Shown here piece after piece: positions 22,505 through 34,639 of a stretch of 64,000 nt of DNA. Origin of the DNA: Branchiostoma floridae (lineage: Eukaryota > Chordata > Leptocardii > Amphioxiformes > Branchiostomatidae); the NCBI RefSeq assembly GCF_000003815.2, contig NC_049984.1, forward strand, positions 3,980,695 through 4,044,694. The letters run 5' to 3'. The translations under genes were made by a program, and so were the position numbers. The notes beneath the pieces were generated by a model. That model searched no databases and was not told where the DNA came from. It worked only from the letters and a program-made list of their open reading frames with translations. The number at the start of each line of letters is the position of its first letter. Position 1 is the first letter of the stretch.

Positions 22505-25136
22505 CACTGCATGAAAAGTTGAATATACGGGGTAGAAACTCCTGTTCATGCACCCAGAAACTCGAAATGGTCGGACATTCACGGTACGTATCGCACCGGA
22601 CATGACGTCTGTCCGGGCAACTGGTATACCCGAGGATGCACGTAAACGAACCATTTCGTGTCCGGTACGTGTCTATGACCCGTTCTTGACCGTGCATTTA
22701 GCCGTAATACTTCTCTATATACCCGGACACCCGAGACGTGGGCCGAGCCGCACGGATGCTCTTTGCATAAATTACCGGGCAATTATCACCTAATTATCTA
22801 CCTCGACTAAAGCGCGTTCATTACACCCTTTGTTATTAAAAACAGTGTTATTTTACCACCCCTGCCGACCCAGGATTTACCCTCCCATCCCCTTCCCATG
22901 TAGCTTGTATAAGTTTCCTTTATTCTTTCAAAATGTGAATTAACTTTGTTTTGTTGTGTTTTTTTTTTCTTCATTTTTTAAACTATTTTGGACTGCTCCT
23001 GGTGGGCTCCGTCGCTCTTTTCGCTTTCAAATATTTGTCAGTCTGCTTCCATAGGTCATTAGCATCCGCGTCTTCACTATTTTCATAAGCAGTCGCCCAA
23101 CTAACTGTATAGTCGTTTCCAATTTGTTGACACAAACTCCTGTAGATCTCTCGATTTCTGCATTCCTGCTCTCACAAATTCTGTTGTCCAGGTTGTCTTC
23201 TTCACAAACCGATGCTGGTCAGGAACACGGGCGTGTAAAGTTCGCATAACGGTAGTATTCAGTCCATCGTGAAACGGCAGCAGCTAGCCCTTCTCGCGTT
23301 CGACGTAGTGACAAAGACCTTTCTTGCTGAAACTCAAACCACACAAAACAACAGCTGGGCTCTTAGGTGCACTGGTTGTTACCCTTTAAACAGAACTAGG
23401 TTCCATGGCGGTGGTAGTTGAATGCAATTCCACAGCAAGATAGTGTCCGGTCTTGACGTACAGTATTTCCAAGCTCTCGTTGTTCACGGGCCATGGGGCC
23501 TGGATAGGAGCTGGGTGAAAGCACTACCTTACAGAAACAAGGCCATCTCCGAATGCCAACTGAAAGATGGGATTGAAAGATTTGAAAATCGCAACACGTG
23601 TGCTGATTGGTCTTCAAAACTGTTATGTGGAATACAATTGGTGGCGTTTTATGCGCATTTGCATGTAGACAAACAAAGTAAGTCGGAAAGTCTATTGTAG
23701 CTGAATTTAGCTTTTTGTCACATGGTCGCAATTCACAGACTGTCAAACAATACAGCCAGTCAAACAATACCCACACGGTACTAGGTGGCAAAGTGCAGCT
23801 GTAATTGTTTACGATTTCAGACATCACTTGGATAATAAACGTAACGTTTTTACTCTATCCTACTACAATATTGAACTATAACCTCCAACTAGATTTATCA
23901 CAAAGCATAAAAACATTACGAATCAGGCTAAGGGCCCCGACGTGCATAGTTATTAACTTCCCTGCCAGAAAAAAAAGACATTTGTTTGTCGTACAATGCT
24001 TCCATATATACATGTATTACGTTCTTGCATATCCTAACAAAGAACACATTCAATTACCCTACGCGTGTGTGTTTTCTGTTTATATAAACCTTAGGCTCCT
24101 TTTAATCTCATTTGTGTATCTTGAAAACCTTTGTTACATACTAATTGTATGTCTTATTTTCTAGTTCACTAACATGAGCTTGTCGTGTATCGTTATATAC
24201 CATAAATAAACCTATCACAGAAGCTCCATAGGCTTTGGTAGAAATTGTTTGTCTTTGTGTTTGCAGAAATCCTTCCATCAAATAGAATAATCACACTGTG
24301 TCTGGCCGGATAGCTAGACAACCATACCCTTACATTTAGTTTCAATATATGTGTATGCATTTTTCCTTTTTAGGGGATGGCGGGATTTTTGTAGCCAGTA
24401 AGACAGGCGTGTCACGTACGTATACCGACGCCATGTTTTCAGAACAAAACATTACATGTGTATTGGAGGGAGGGGGTGCCTTGTTTCTAATGTACTATAG
24501 CTTGTAGATTTTAATCCATGGGTATCTCAATTCCAAAAGTTTAACAAACTTTCAAATTTGCTGTAAGGTGCTACTGCCGTATCGGACATTATTCACAGAA
24601 TTGGAACGTGCGTGATTAGAACCAGTAACGCGCCTTTTCCCGCGCGACCAGTAAATAAGCAAACCGAACAGAATGTTACGGAATAGACATGTTCAACTGT
24701 CAAACATTCTGTTGCACTGTAATATCTTTGACATTTCTAAAGTCACTCTGCGGTACCGTAAGTTGAATATACACACGTTAACAGTTTATTAGGATCATAA
24801 GCTTTGTTAATGCAAGAAATAAGATACAGAGATAAAAGTTTTTCGTTTATTTATTCCAGGGATACTTTTATACTGTTTTCCGTACTATTTTCTTTTAAAA
24901 AGCATTGATAGCAATTGTCACTTGAATACACACTACCCCTTCGCTCAACCACTTCTCAAGGCACGCAGTGTGCGGGTACCGTGAACTACCGGACATGGCC
25001 ATGTCCGGCAATGATTGGGGATATTCGGCACCGGACATACCGTGACTCGAAATTCCTTTATACGACCCGGACATGTCAAGTTCCACGGTAGTATAAGAAA
25101 CCAGTAATTGCCAGAAATTCTTGTTTTTGTGCAGTG
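22505..25136. mobile_element. 2.6-kb insertion with CACTG ends, possibly CACTA-type
   Basis: Copy A of the segmental duplication runs directly from tgtagaacatttattttgg (about 15280) into later sequence. Copy B has 2632 bp inserted between tttagaactttt and tttatatcggaac. The inserted piece starts CACTGCATGAAAA and ends TTTTTGTGCAGTG, with ttt on both sides as a possible 3-bp target duplication. Both subterminal regions are rich in the motif CCGGACAT and its reverse (22575-22690; 24990-25080). CACTG termini, 3-bp duplications and subterminal repeats are features of EnSpm/CACTA elements. No transposase is recognised inside; one coding-looking minus stretch at about 22980-23260 has frame breaks and no known motif. 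It is likely a non-autonomous or decayed copy. Confidence 0.65.
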
Positions 25137-26529
25137 TTTATATCGGAACATTATAAATACATATTGCTATAATTTGTTCGTAAGATTTGGATTCCTCTTT
25201 GATTGTATCCTAGATGTTTCTGGAAGTTACAAAGGCATCTTAATTCCTAGTCCTCTTGCTTTCCTCTCCTATCACCATTAGACCAGTCAAATAGAAAGAA
25301 AAGGTACGCTAGTGTGCTGCTTCTTCATCTTGTGGTTCTCATCAGTGTCTGTTGTTAATCAAAGTTTCAAATATCACGAGGTAATGTCTGTATGTATGCA
25401 ACTAGCAATAACTTACTTTGGCGCTCCATGGTATTCCTCAATTCCAAACACTTGAAGTATACACTGCTGTTATATTTTATCCGTTGTTGGCAAACCTTCA
25501 GTAATGAAAATCTACTTAGTAACGTTAGTACTGAAAGTCCTACTAATACTACTGCAAACTCTACTGTATATTACTAAATAGCAAATGTTTAGCTACTGTC
25601 TTATCCACTACTTAATCACAATGTATGCAAATGTCCAGGAAATATTCAGTATAAAAGCAGTAAATGCTCAGCGGAAAAGCAGTAAATAATTATTAGATAT
25701 TTGTTAGAAACAGTATATGGGGAAATATCTACTGACACACAATACATATCTACTGACACAACAGCCTGTTTAAATCTTTTAGAATGTTGCCTTAATGTTA
25801 AGGAGAAATGCGGTTTCTAAGTACAAATCCAGTCGAGGGATTACATGTATATAAGGTCGGTTCTACCTGCCTTGCAATTGGGAGCAATAGTGTCAATGTA
25901 TAAAAAGTTGTCAGTTTAAACATTTGTCCAGTGCTTCTCATTTGTTCTCCTTTGTACTTAGCTTGAAGCATGTAACTTGGCAGGGTAAGTTTCCTCTTCT
26001 CTCCCCTCTTTGCTGCTGTGCATTTATTTCCGAAAATGCGTCGGATCTGGGCCCTATTGACGTCCTACTTCCACTTGTCACGACAAATCATGTGGACATG
26101 ATATTCATAGAAGTGTAGTTTCCGACTGACCGCTAGATGTTAGTTACATCAGTCCTCTGCATGTAACACTTGAGGTTGTATCAGCTGAGATGCCCATAGA
26201 AATCACTGTTGGCTGGAGTCAGGTTCTGAGCCTTATTGATTAGCAAACAATGACATTCTGTCAAGGCAGGATACAAGATACAAGCTAACTCTATCGCATT
26301 GTGAATTGCAGTGTTGCCACTGAATTAAAACCAATGTACAGTCATGTTAAGAACGCACTAATGGTCAGCAAATATAAGCAGTAAAAGCTTAACTTAATAA
26401 ACAGCAACAATAAAACTTTGACTCTGTTTTACATGGAACTAATAATTCATCAATTGCACAATGTATGAAATGTAAAATAATAAATACAAATGGCCTTCAA
26501 TACAACTTATGAATTGACAAAAAAACATC

Positions 26530-27080
26530 TTCCACATGTTATATCAAACGTATAGCAAGTGGACCCTGCACATGATTGACTGTCCTGGCTGCCAATCATA
26601 AATACAACTTAGAATAAAAAAGATATTCTCCACTTGTTATGTCAAACGTACAGCAAGTGGACCTTGTACATGATTGATGGTCCTTACTATCGATCAACAA
26701 TACAATATCATCCAACTTTAGAATAAAAAAATACATTTCCACTTGTTATGTAAAATGTACAGCAAGTGGACCCTGTACATGACTGACTACTAATCACCGA
26801 TACAACATACAACATTAGAATTTTAAAAATTCATTTTCACTTATGTCAAATGTACAGCAAGTGGACCATGCACATGATTGGTGGTACAACATCACGCAAC
26901 TTTAGAATATACAAAATACATTTTCACTTGTTATGTCAAATGTACAGCAAGTGGACCCTATATATGATTGGCTTTTGGAAGATGGTTATCAATCAGTCAA
27001 TACAACTTCACAATAAAGACATTTTCCACGTGTTATGTTAAATGCACAGCAAGTGGACCTTGTACATGATCGGATGTCCT
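26530..27080. repeat. Palindrome-bearing satellite, 6 units (copy B)
   Basis: Same unit as at 17700-18000. GCAAGTGG cores start at 26555, 26653, 26762, 26857, 26947 and 27049, giving periods of 90-109 bp. The arms TCCACTTG and CAAGTGGA are kept in most units while the spacers vary. Confidence 0.8.
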
Positions 27081-27089
27081 GGCTGAATG

Positions 27090-30035
27090 AATGTGAATGT
27101 AGTCCTTCCACTATAATACTTGATTATATTGGCAATATCATGTTGGAGTGAGATATATCAGTAAATGAGGATATTCTGCACCGCCAAACACATTCCTCTC
27201 TGTTTATCTTATTCTATGCTACGTTGTAGAGTAGGTGCTAGGAATTTGAGGAGAGTAAAATACGTTTTTCCCCGAGAAAAAATATCAGTTAATGACGATA
27301 ATTGTTTAAAATATGGAATCATCGGCATATAAGGCCAATGTTAGAAGGCAAGTCATTGATGTATAACTGCTCAGCATCCTTCATGCATGTGGAATAAAAG
27401 ACAGGTCATAATTGAAGCTTATGTCATATGAATAAATGCACTGCCATTTCCATTTCACTTGGCTAGTACTAGAAATGTACAATATCTTCATACCACTTAT
27501 TTCTATTGCGACTATATGAAAAGAATTTCTGCAGCCCGAACTTAGTATACAGGATAGTATATACAGGATACACTCCAGGATTAGCTGTCCATAATACTTC
27601 ATATGTCACATCTAAAACCAACTTTGCAAACACTAAAGACTGACAGCATGTCCCACTTTTCATCATCTGTGTTGCTCTTGAACAGCTGGTACGCATTCAT
27701 GGGTGATATGTCAAGACGATTGAAGAATATATTTTTCCAGTATACAGTATTCTCTGTGACCGCTCACCCGCATACTGAGACTTGTCGATCACTTGTGTCG
27801 ACACTCATGTACCTGTTATATTTCATAAGAAACAAAAATGTATTCCATAAACAAGGCCATGAAAATAAGCTTTAACTAGATGAATACGTAAATGAAACAT
27901 GTGTTAATACATTCAGATCACACCCACCTGCAAGCTGTTGGTGCTGACCTACATCAGTTTCTGGCCTTGTGCTGTCCCTGGTCGGTAGAAAAGATGCGCA
28001 AAATTTTCATCTTTCTACGCACGTGTCTAGTGTTTTCTTTTCTTGATCTAACACACGCACGATCACAAAAGCCTTGTGTGCTGGTTCCCCTTTGTTCCTC
28101 TACAACTAAACTAAACTTATGGTTTGGAAACTTCAATTTTGATAAATGTAACATGGATTTAATTACTTTTGTTCGAACAGTGTATTGAATTGTCATTTCG
28201 TTTTTAGAAACCACAAAATATGAATGAACAGCTCTGCATATTGCAATCTCCTGTTTTACTAAACAGGGTTACGTCAATTTTTATATTAGTATCCCTTCGA
28301 GTATGCATCATGAAAAACGCAAGATTCGTCATTGATGGAGTCTTGGCCCACTAGAGTAAGGACCCGGTCCTTGTCCCGTACCCATCCGCAAGGATACCCA
28401 TGAGATCTCGGAATCCATGGCATACACCATCAATTCGGCTTTCGGTACGCCGGACCGCTTGTACCTGAGGCGGAAGGGTTCATAATTGACAATGGAGGCA
28501 AACCAAGTCATCTTTGACTTGACATAAATGATTGTGAAAATATCAAGCAGACAAAAACTTTCTTATCGGCAGCAGGGTGCTTTCTCGGTGGTGTGTAGTC
28601 ATGTTGCTCTTTGTCACTGCCATGTTGTTTGGAAAGAAAGAATATATACAAGTATATACATTCATGAATACGTGCTCATGTCAATATTTTAGTATATGAT
28701 ATCATATCATTCAGCATATCATATCATATTCAAGATATAAATTCACACTTATATATCACGCAACTGATATTATCACAATGGCTACCATCACGGGGTCGCC
28801 ATAAATGGCCGCAATTTGTTTATGTTTCAACAATGCAGTCTTTTTTTTTTTATTATTCAGTCACTTGTATGTTTTTTTGCATTTTGCCACTTGCAGTGGC
28901 AAAATGCCTTCCGGCCAGTGTAGTCGCCGTTGTGATGGGGTGATGGAGTGATGTTGAGATGAACGGACCTGTTCAAAATCTGCAATGCATTTGTATACAA
29001 TTTAAAAGCTCTGTCGTGAGTCATTGTCTGTGGTCCGTAATGGGGCCTGATATTTGATTAGATTAAATGAATGAAGTATGATATTCCTAAGATTGATGCA
29101 GCATATAATCAAATTATTGCTCTTACATTTTAATGTTGTATTACCAATTCATAAAGATGAAATGTTTTCCAAATAAATCGTGTATATATATATAACAGTT
29201 ACATATAGCCTATCCCAGATTCCTTTGCGACTTAGTTAATATTCATTAGTAGGATTTCCAGTGCGAAAATGGAAATTGCCACGATTTTTCATTGATCGCC
29301 CTGTATTATCGAAAAAGAACTGGACCTTCTAACTTACCAGATTTGTAGTATGTACTATGGAGACCGTGACAATGTAAAAATGTTAAAGCAGGGGTAAACG
29401 ATTGCTGAGATATCATTTTCTGAAAAGTGCACTATGATGCACCGGGGAAGTGACTTCCGGGTTCAGGGGTCACTACACAAATACCTCTGACGTCAGCCTG
29501 ATTTGCAGAGCTACGGTCCGGGATCGAGTCCAGGGGAGGGTGATTTTCAATTGTTCTTGTTTCCTTTTTACATCCATTTAATATAAACAATAGTTTCAGC
29601 ACATTCCAATAACTAGAAAAAACCGTGTACACACGCAAACCTTGGCAAAATGCCAGCTTTTTTAAAGCACTTGTTTGTTTAGCATCACAATTAAACGTGA
29701 TATTACAGCTGCCACTCCAGCTACACAAAATGTGATACTTGTATATTGAATACTTGCTACTCGTACTGGTTTCTTTGGCCCATGGGGGCTATGCAGTTTC
29801 GAAAGAAAGAATATATAGAGAGAGAGATTCACTATAAATGTGTGCTTCTATCACTCAGCATATGATATCATTATATTCAAAAGGTAAATCCATACATACT
29901 TTGGGAGGGAGGGGGTCATGCCTTTGGTTCGTTTGCACCAATTTTTCCGTGCAGGAGAGGAAATGGTTGATTTTTTGACACTTTTTTCCAACAGGCTTTA
30001 TGTTTCGACAATGCAGTATTTGTTTAGTGTTTTTA
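27090..30035. other. AT-rich stretch, no gene recognised
   Basis: A minus frame at 28329-28511 reads VNYEPFRLRYKRSGVPKAEL and onward to GPGPYSSG. It has coding-like composition but no recognised family or clear splice sites. Blocks near 28630-28740 and 29790-29900 are diverged repeats (aaagaaagaatatata...catatgatatca). A 29-bp perfect hairpin is listed separately. Confidence 0.4.
28879..28907. repeat. Perfect 13-bp-stem hairpin
   Basis: GCATTTTGCCACT, a 3-base spacer tgc, then the exact reverse complement AGTGGCAAAATGC. It follows a T run. It could be a foldback remnant or a transcribed hairpin; nothing else identifies it. Confidence 0.6.
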
Positions 30036-30559
30036 ACTGGATGCCATGAATCAATACTTACTTCAGCTGCGGCTGCCCTGCAGCTGGCTGGTTGTTGGAT
30101 GGAAAGAGCATGTTATATTAGCACTTTTTTCAACAGGCTTTATGTTTCGACAATGCAGTATTTGTTTGTTTAGTGTTTTTAAATGGATACCATGAATCAA
30201 TACTTACTTCAGCTGCTGGGCTGCAGGTAGTGGCTGGTTGCTTGATGGAAAGAGTATGTTATATTAGCACTTTTTTCAACATGTTTTGACAATGCAGTAT
30301 TTGTTTAGTATTTTGTGCTTCAACTCTTAATAGTATGTATCATCATGTATTTTTTTTTCAATATCACACACACTAAGGTTTTAATTCTATGTTGTGCAAG
30401 GGAAATCAGTGATCATGAGGGAAAGGGTGGCGAGGATCTTCCAGTACAACTGGAATACGTGGTGATGTTGTTTCATGAGGCATGGGGATGACCATAAACT
30501 TTTCTATGCTGAAAATAGTGCAGGAAGCCATTTCACCACTCTTCATGGCTTCAAGGTAG

Positions 30560-31659
30560 CTATCTGGGCCCGACATCCCTTACCAGCCTTCCTGTTGTGC
30601 CTTTTGATGGTCTCGTGGTGGTAGCGCTGGCAGCTGGTGTAGTGGTGGTAGCGCTGGCAGCTGGTGTCGCGGTGGCAGCACTGTCAGCTGGTGTCGTGGT
30701 GGCAGCACTGTCAGCTGGTGTCGTGGTGGCAGCTGGTGTCGTGGTGGCAGCGCTGGCAGCTGGTGTCGTGGTGGCAGCGCTGGCAGCTGGTGTCGTGGTG
30801 GCAGCGCTGGCAGCTGGTGTCGTGGTGGCAGCGCTGGCAGCTGGTGTCGTGGTGGCAGCGCTGGCAGCTGGTGTCGTGGCAGCGCTGGCAGCTGGTGTCG
30901 TGGTAGCGCTGGCAGCTGGTGTCGTGGTGGCAGCGCTGGCAGCTGGTGTCGTGGTGGCAGCGCTGGCAGCTGGTGTCGTGGTGGTGGTAGCGCTGGCAGC
31001 TGGTGTCGTGGTGGTAGCGCTGGCAGCTGGGCATCTCCTCTTCGCATTGGGTTCATCATCAGAATCTGATGAATCATCTGCGCTGAGCCGCTTCCTCTTC
31101 TCTCGTCGCCCTGCCTCGTGCTCCTGTAGCAATTTGGCCTCAACTCTCTCTTGGCCAACATGGCCAGTTTCTGCTCGATGTCATGGCGGTAGTTCTTGGC
31201 CTGTAGCTTTCGACCGAAGTTCTCAACAACCTGCAATGAGGCATCCTCCATCAGGTGGCTGAAGACATGCAGGAAGCGCAGGTAGTCATATTTATCCATC
31301 AGGTTTGCCTTGCGAGCGTCGGCTCTTTCTTCAAGGACCCCCATGACGTCTTGGATCTCCTCCATCTTTACTACGACAGTCCTAGCAGCACTGGGGTAGT
31401 TTCGGCTGACCTTCCGGCTGTCTTTCTCCAGGCAGCACAACTTGCCGTGTAGCGCAGCCAGGTCCCTCTCAATAATGGTGCTGTGGTCCCGTTGTTGTGC
31501 CGCCACACTCTCCAAGTTTTTGCCTGGCAAGCCAAGAGAATTCATCTGTTGACTAAGGTCAATGGTCTCTGAACGCAGCTTATCTGCAGACCTGAGGAAC
31601 TGCTGAGGGGTTACAGGCACCGAAAATACTTCGGGTCCATGGTGGTTGGAGGGCATCAT
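30560..31659 (-). pseudogene. Spectrin-repeat-like ORF with frameshift and Pro-Ala-Thr tail
   Basis: The frame starts MMPSNHHGPEVF at 31659. Residues about 20-170 look like spectrin-repeat helices: a linker with GKNLESV, then IERDLAALHGKLCCLE, YPSAARTVVVKMEEIQDV, LEERADARKANLMDKYDYL, RFLHVFSHLMED and HDIEQKLAML. This spacing of I/L, R-x-x-L and F-L-x-x-F is characteristic of beta-spectrin repeats. At an AG dinucleotide run (about 31145-31153) the frame breaks. The sensible continuation, VEAKLLQEHEAGRREKRKR and a Ser/Asp stretch DDSSDSDDEPNAKRRC, is one frame over and leads into about 15 copies of PAASAATTT. The KRKR and KRR clusters could be nuclear signals. A possible acceptor (caccag|gatgatg) precedes the ATG, so it could be a real exon with a repeat-length polymorphism or sequencing error instead of a dead gene. 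Confidence 0.5.
30620..31030. repeat. 27-bp coding-phase minisatellite, about 15 copies
   Basis: The unit gcagctggtgtcgtggtggc plus agcgctg repeats with 3-, 6- and 9-bp length variants, all multiples of 3. On the minus strand it encodes Pro-Ala-Ala-Ser-Ala-Ala-Thr-Thr-Thr. No frame contains a stop, so open frames appear on both strands; only the minus frame that follows DDEPNAKRRC looks meaningful. Confidence 0.9.
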
Positions 31660-31775
31660 CCTGGTGTCAAATTGATGATGTCATGAATCAATACTTCCTT
31701 CATCAGCTGGGCAGCAGGTGGCTGGTTGTTGCTGCTGGATGGAAAGAGTATGTTATATTAGCACTTTTTTTCATT

Positions 31776-33185
31776 CAACGCTTTCTTGAAGCATGGAAAC
31801 ACATTTTATCACTACAAAGTTCTGGAGAAAGAGAGAACATCCTTCAACTCTCAAGTATATGTATCGCGTATACATATGCATCTACAAAGCTATCGGTTAT
31901 AAATGTACCTGTTATGAGACGCAAAACACTCCGGACACAGCTATGGTACAACCATATCACTATCACAGGATATGGTACAACCATATCAAATTAGGCTTAC
32001 TCATGAAGCAATGGCAAATATGCTGGTAAGTGAAAACTTCATGGCTTCAACTCTAAAGTAGATGTATCAACATCTCTTTAGATTGCTATAACTATTGCTA
32101 ATGGAACTAACAGTAGGTGAAGAACAAGGAAGACAAAATATTCCGGACACAGTGCAACATCATAGCCGCTACACTCCCAGCCAAACCGGGTCCTTTCTGC
32201 CTGGCCATCTACGCTGTTCCGCTTTCTACGGGCAGCTTGAATGATGACGATAAATGATTTTATGTTGTAAAACGTTGCAGCTGGTGTGCTGAATTGCCAT
32301 TTACTTACAGGAGTCCAGCTTAAGAGCAAAGAGTAAAATCTAAAATTTATATAATTGAGAGGTTTTGGTGAAAACAAATTAGACTTTCAAATGAAAGAAA
32401 ATATCTTGCAGCATCTTAATAAAAGTGTAGGATACAAGATTACTTGATTGGAATCGCAGTGTTGCCACTTAAAGTAATTAAAACTAATGTACAATCATGC
32501 ACTAATTGCCAGCAAATATAAGCGGTAAAACCTTAACGTTTAAAACAGTGAGATGGACATAAGTTAAAAATGATATGTATCTTGTAAGCATATTTACAAA
32601 AACAACAAATCACTGACCAAACTTTTTTTGGAGGGAGTTTTGCATATGTACCTGGTGCACTTCCTATAACAATTGCTGTCCTCAGGTTGATTGTAACATG
32701 TTTGTTTTTATTTTATCACAAAGTTTAGCTTCTAAGCTTTCCAGAAATGTATTGTTTTCCCAGCCAAGTCTTTACATAAACGCTGCAAAAATTAGAAACA
32801 AAATTTACCCATTGACGCATTTTGAGTCTGGAATTATAGCCAGTGTTCTGGGATACATAAAAAAATTTATGCAGTGTCAAGAGGGTTAATGAGACGTGTC
32901 AGATACGGAATACAGGATGTGGTTAAGATCCTGGTGGGAGACCCTCACCAGCAGATCTTTACCATTTGTGGAGCCAAATGCCACACAAGAAACGGCATGC
33001 ACTCATACGTACTATTTCACACAGTCCTTCAGATTTGGCTCTGAGAGCACACGTTTTAATTTTTTTAAACAGGCTTTATTCAGCAAAATTAGTACATTAC
33101 AAATCACAACAACAGTGCAATAGAACATTACTTACAAGAGTGACAAAACATTTCTGTGGTGTTTCTGAACATCACATAGGAAACA
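31776..33185. other. No gene recognised
   Basis: AT-rich; includes the third copy (32425-32545) of the dispersed repeat also seen at 17340 and 26263, and a short direct repeat ctatggtacaaccatatcac/ggatatggtacaaccatatca near 31942-31990. No supported exon. Confidence 0.45.
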
Positions 33186-33189
33186 GACA

Positions 33190-33600
33190 CCTTTAAAAGA
33201 TCTGTAGATGTCACTGGTCTGATTTCCCTTACTTCGGTTTCTGCACCAGTTTTTGAATATGACATATTTTGCTATAGTAATAGATGAATTAATTGTGACA
33301 TAGGTATCGGATACTTTGAGTGGATTATCTGTTTTATGACATTGTATGATAGTTTTGAGATCAATTTTGACATCACATTTAAAACAATTGTGTATTAACT
33401 TACAAATTGCGTATTAAATTACAAATTGTGTACCAGAAAGATTCCAAGCCCTTCCACAGGTGTTCATAGTCTTCAATGCAATTACATTTAACACAAGTAT
33501 TTGGCATATTTTTCTCTGTCTTCAAAAACTTTCCGCAGGGTAGAATCCCATGCATAATTGATATGTGCTAGCCGTTTCCATATCGCATGATTTGTTTGGT
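33190..33600 (-). pseudogene. L1/Tx1-like LINE ORF2 3' remnant
   Basis: Minus-strand reading of 33600-33370 gives NHAIWKRLAHINYAWDSTLR, KVFEDREKYAK and, after a frame change, PNTCVKCNCIEDYEHLWKGL. This has the form W-x-x-L-H...C-x-x-C-x-x-x-ED-x-x-HL seen near the end of L1-type ORF2. Further on, 33300-33190 reads VTINSSITIAKYVIFKNWCR, similar to the closing helix of Tx1-like elements. Several stops and frame changes show it is dead. Confidence 0.5.
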
Positions 33601-34429
33601 TATACCATTTATAACATTTTTCCAAACTGGTTTACACTGCTGCCTGTTAGTTGGACGTGTTAAAAGGAGTGAAAAGGGAAACATTGGTGGGCGGCCCAGC
33701 AGCAAGATTGGAAATGTGATTAGGAACAAACAGAGACAGGAACCTGTCAGTCAACTTCGACTCACTGATCCCAACAAGTCTCGCGTCAGCATCGCATTTG
33801 CTGGGGGCCTGTATGGGTATAATCTAGGCAGAATCCTTGAGATTTAATACCTGTCTTTGATGTAGCAACCTGTGGGGCCTAAAGGAATTTGCAGAGAAGG
33901 CGCGGGATGTGGAATTGTCTGGGAAGATCAGGGCCTTCTCAACTCAGTCTCAGGGGTGACGTCAATCATCAGAATTAACTCGATAACCGGAGGAAAAATA
34001 GAGTAGCTTATTGGTCAATTGTGACTTCTTGATATTGTGCATTCCATTTACATTTTCTTTTCTTTTTTACTCTACCTCAATCACAAGGGAAAGCTTGTTT
34101 TCTTTCCTCAACTCCTATCACGGGGGAGCTCGTTTCCTTCTTCAACCCCAATCAAGAGGGAGTTTTCCACCAGTAACCATCTTACCAACATCAGACACCA
34201 ATGATAAGTAAGGGAGTCCTGTTTTAACAGCAGCAACCAACCAATTATAAGGTTAGTGTTTGGCAAGGCGGATCTGAGCACGATTTGGCCGATATTTCGT
34301 CATCGTGGATAGTGTACTAATCCAGGTCTCTGATTATAACGGTCATCACTGATCAGAGTGTTCTGAGCTGGGTCTAAGTAAACATCACGGGACATTTTCT
34401 TGAAGAGACCGGGTCCGGTACCAACTTCT
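33601..34429. other. No gene recognised
   Basis: A plus frame at 33587-33847 has no known motif. Nothing else beyond T-rich runs. Confidence 0.4.
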
Positions 34430-34560
34430 TAATCTCCAAGCAGAGCCTACGGTGTCATAAGATAGTATCGAAGGTGCCCGTTTGACTCCCTTTGGCCAGC
34501 TATACTCCTTGGCCAGCTTTGATACTATCTTATAGCACCGTAGGATCTACTTGGAGATTA
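34430..34560. mobile_element. 131-bp inverted-repeat MITE next to receptor gene 1
   Basis: The left arm begins taatctccaagcagagcc and extends about 44 bp. The right arm is its reverse complement with about five mismatches, ending at 34560. ccaact follows the right arm (34561-34566) and also lies at 34421-34426, three bases outside the left arm, so it may be an imperfect target duplication. It ends 80 bp beyond the stop codon of gene 1, so it may lie in that gene's 3' UTR. A lone arm with the same start lies at about 4508. Confidence 0.75.
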
Positions 34561-34639
34561 CCAACTACTATAAACCACATTTTCCCCGTTGTTGTAGGCA
34601 CCGTTCTGCCAAGAGTTTTAGGAAGTGTACCTGTCATGA

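Larger units (their letters stand above)
19500..27085. repeat. Segmental duplication, copy B
   Basis: Colinear with copy A (12795-18010; landmarks given there). It is longer mainly because of the 172-bp array (19628-20316), a roughly 100-bp insertion inside its MULE piece (about 20527-20630), a 2.6-kb element (22505-25136), and six instead of three satellite units at its end. Confidence 0.75.
30040..31775. repeat. Three diverged copies of an about 110-bp unit
   Basis: Copies lie at about 30045-30150, 30185-30300 and 31680-31775. Each runs atgaatcaatactt(a/c)ctTC...cagctg...tggctggttg...gatggaaagag(c/t)atgttatattagcac. On the minus strand the first two contain agctgaa|gtaagtatt, a good splice-donor sequence. 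They may be duplicated exons, or repeats picked up next to the reading frame at 30560-31659; the third lies directly upstream of that frame's start. Confidence 0.6.

Noticed and set aside
17700-27080. CRISPR array
   Set aside because: The palindromic repeats are degenerate, AT-rich and 90-109 bp apart with related spacers, in a eukaryotic setting.
30597-31262. Long plus-strand Val/Ala-rich reading frame
   Set aside because: It is the antisense of the 27-bp minisatellite, which has no stops in any frame; the minus strand carries the spectrin-like coding signal.
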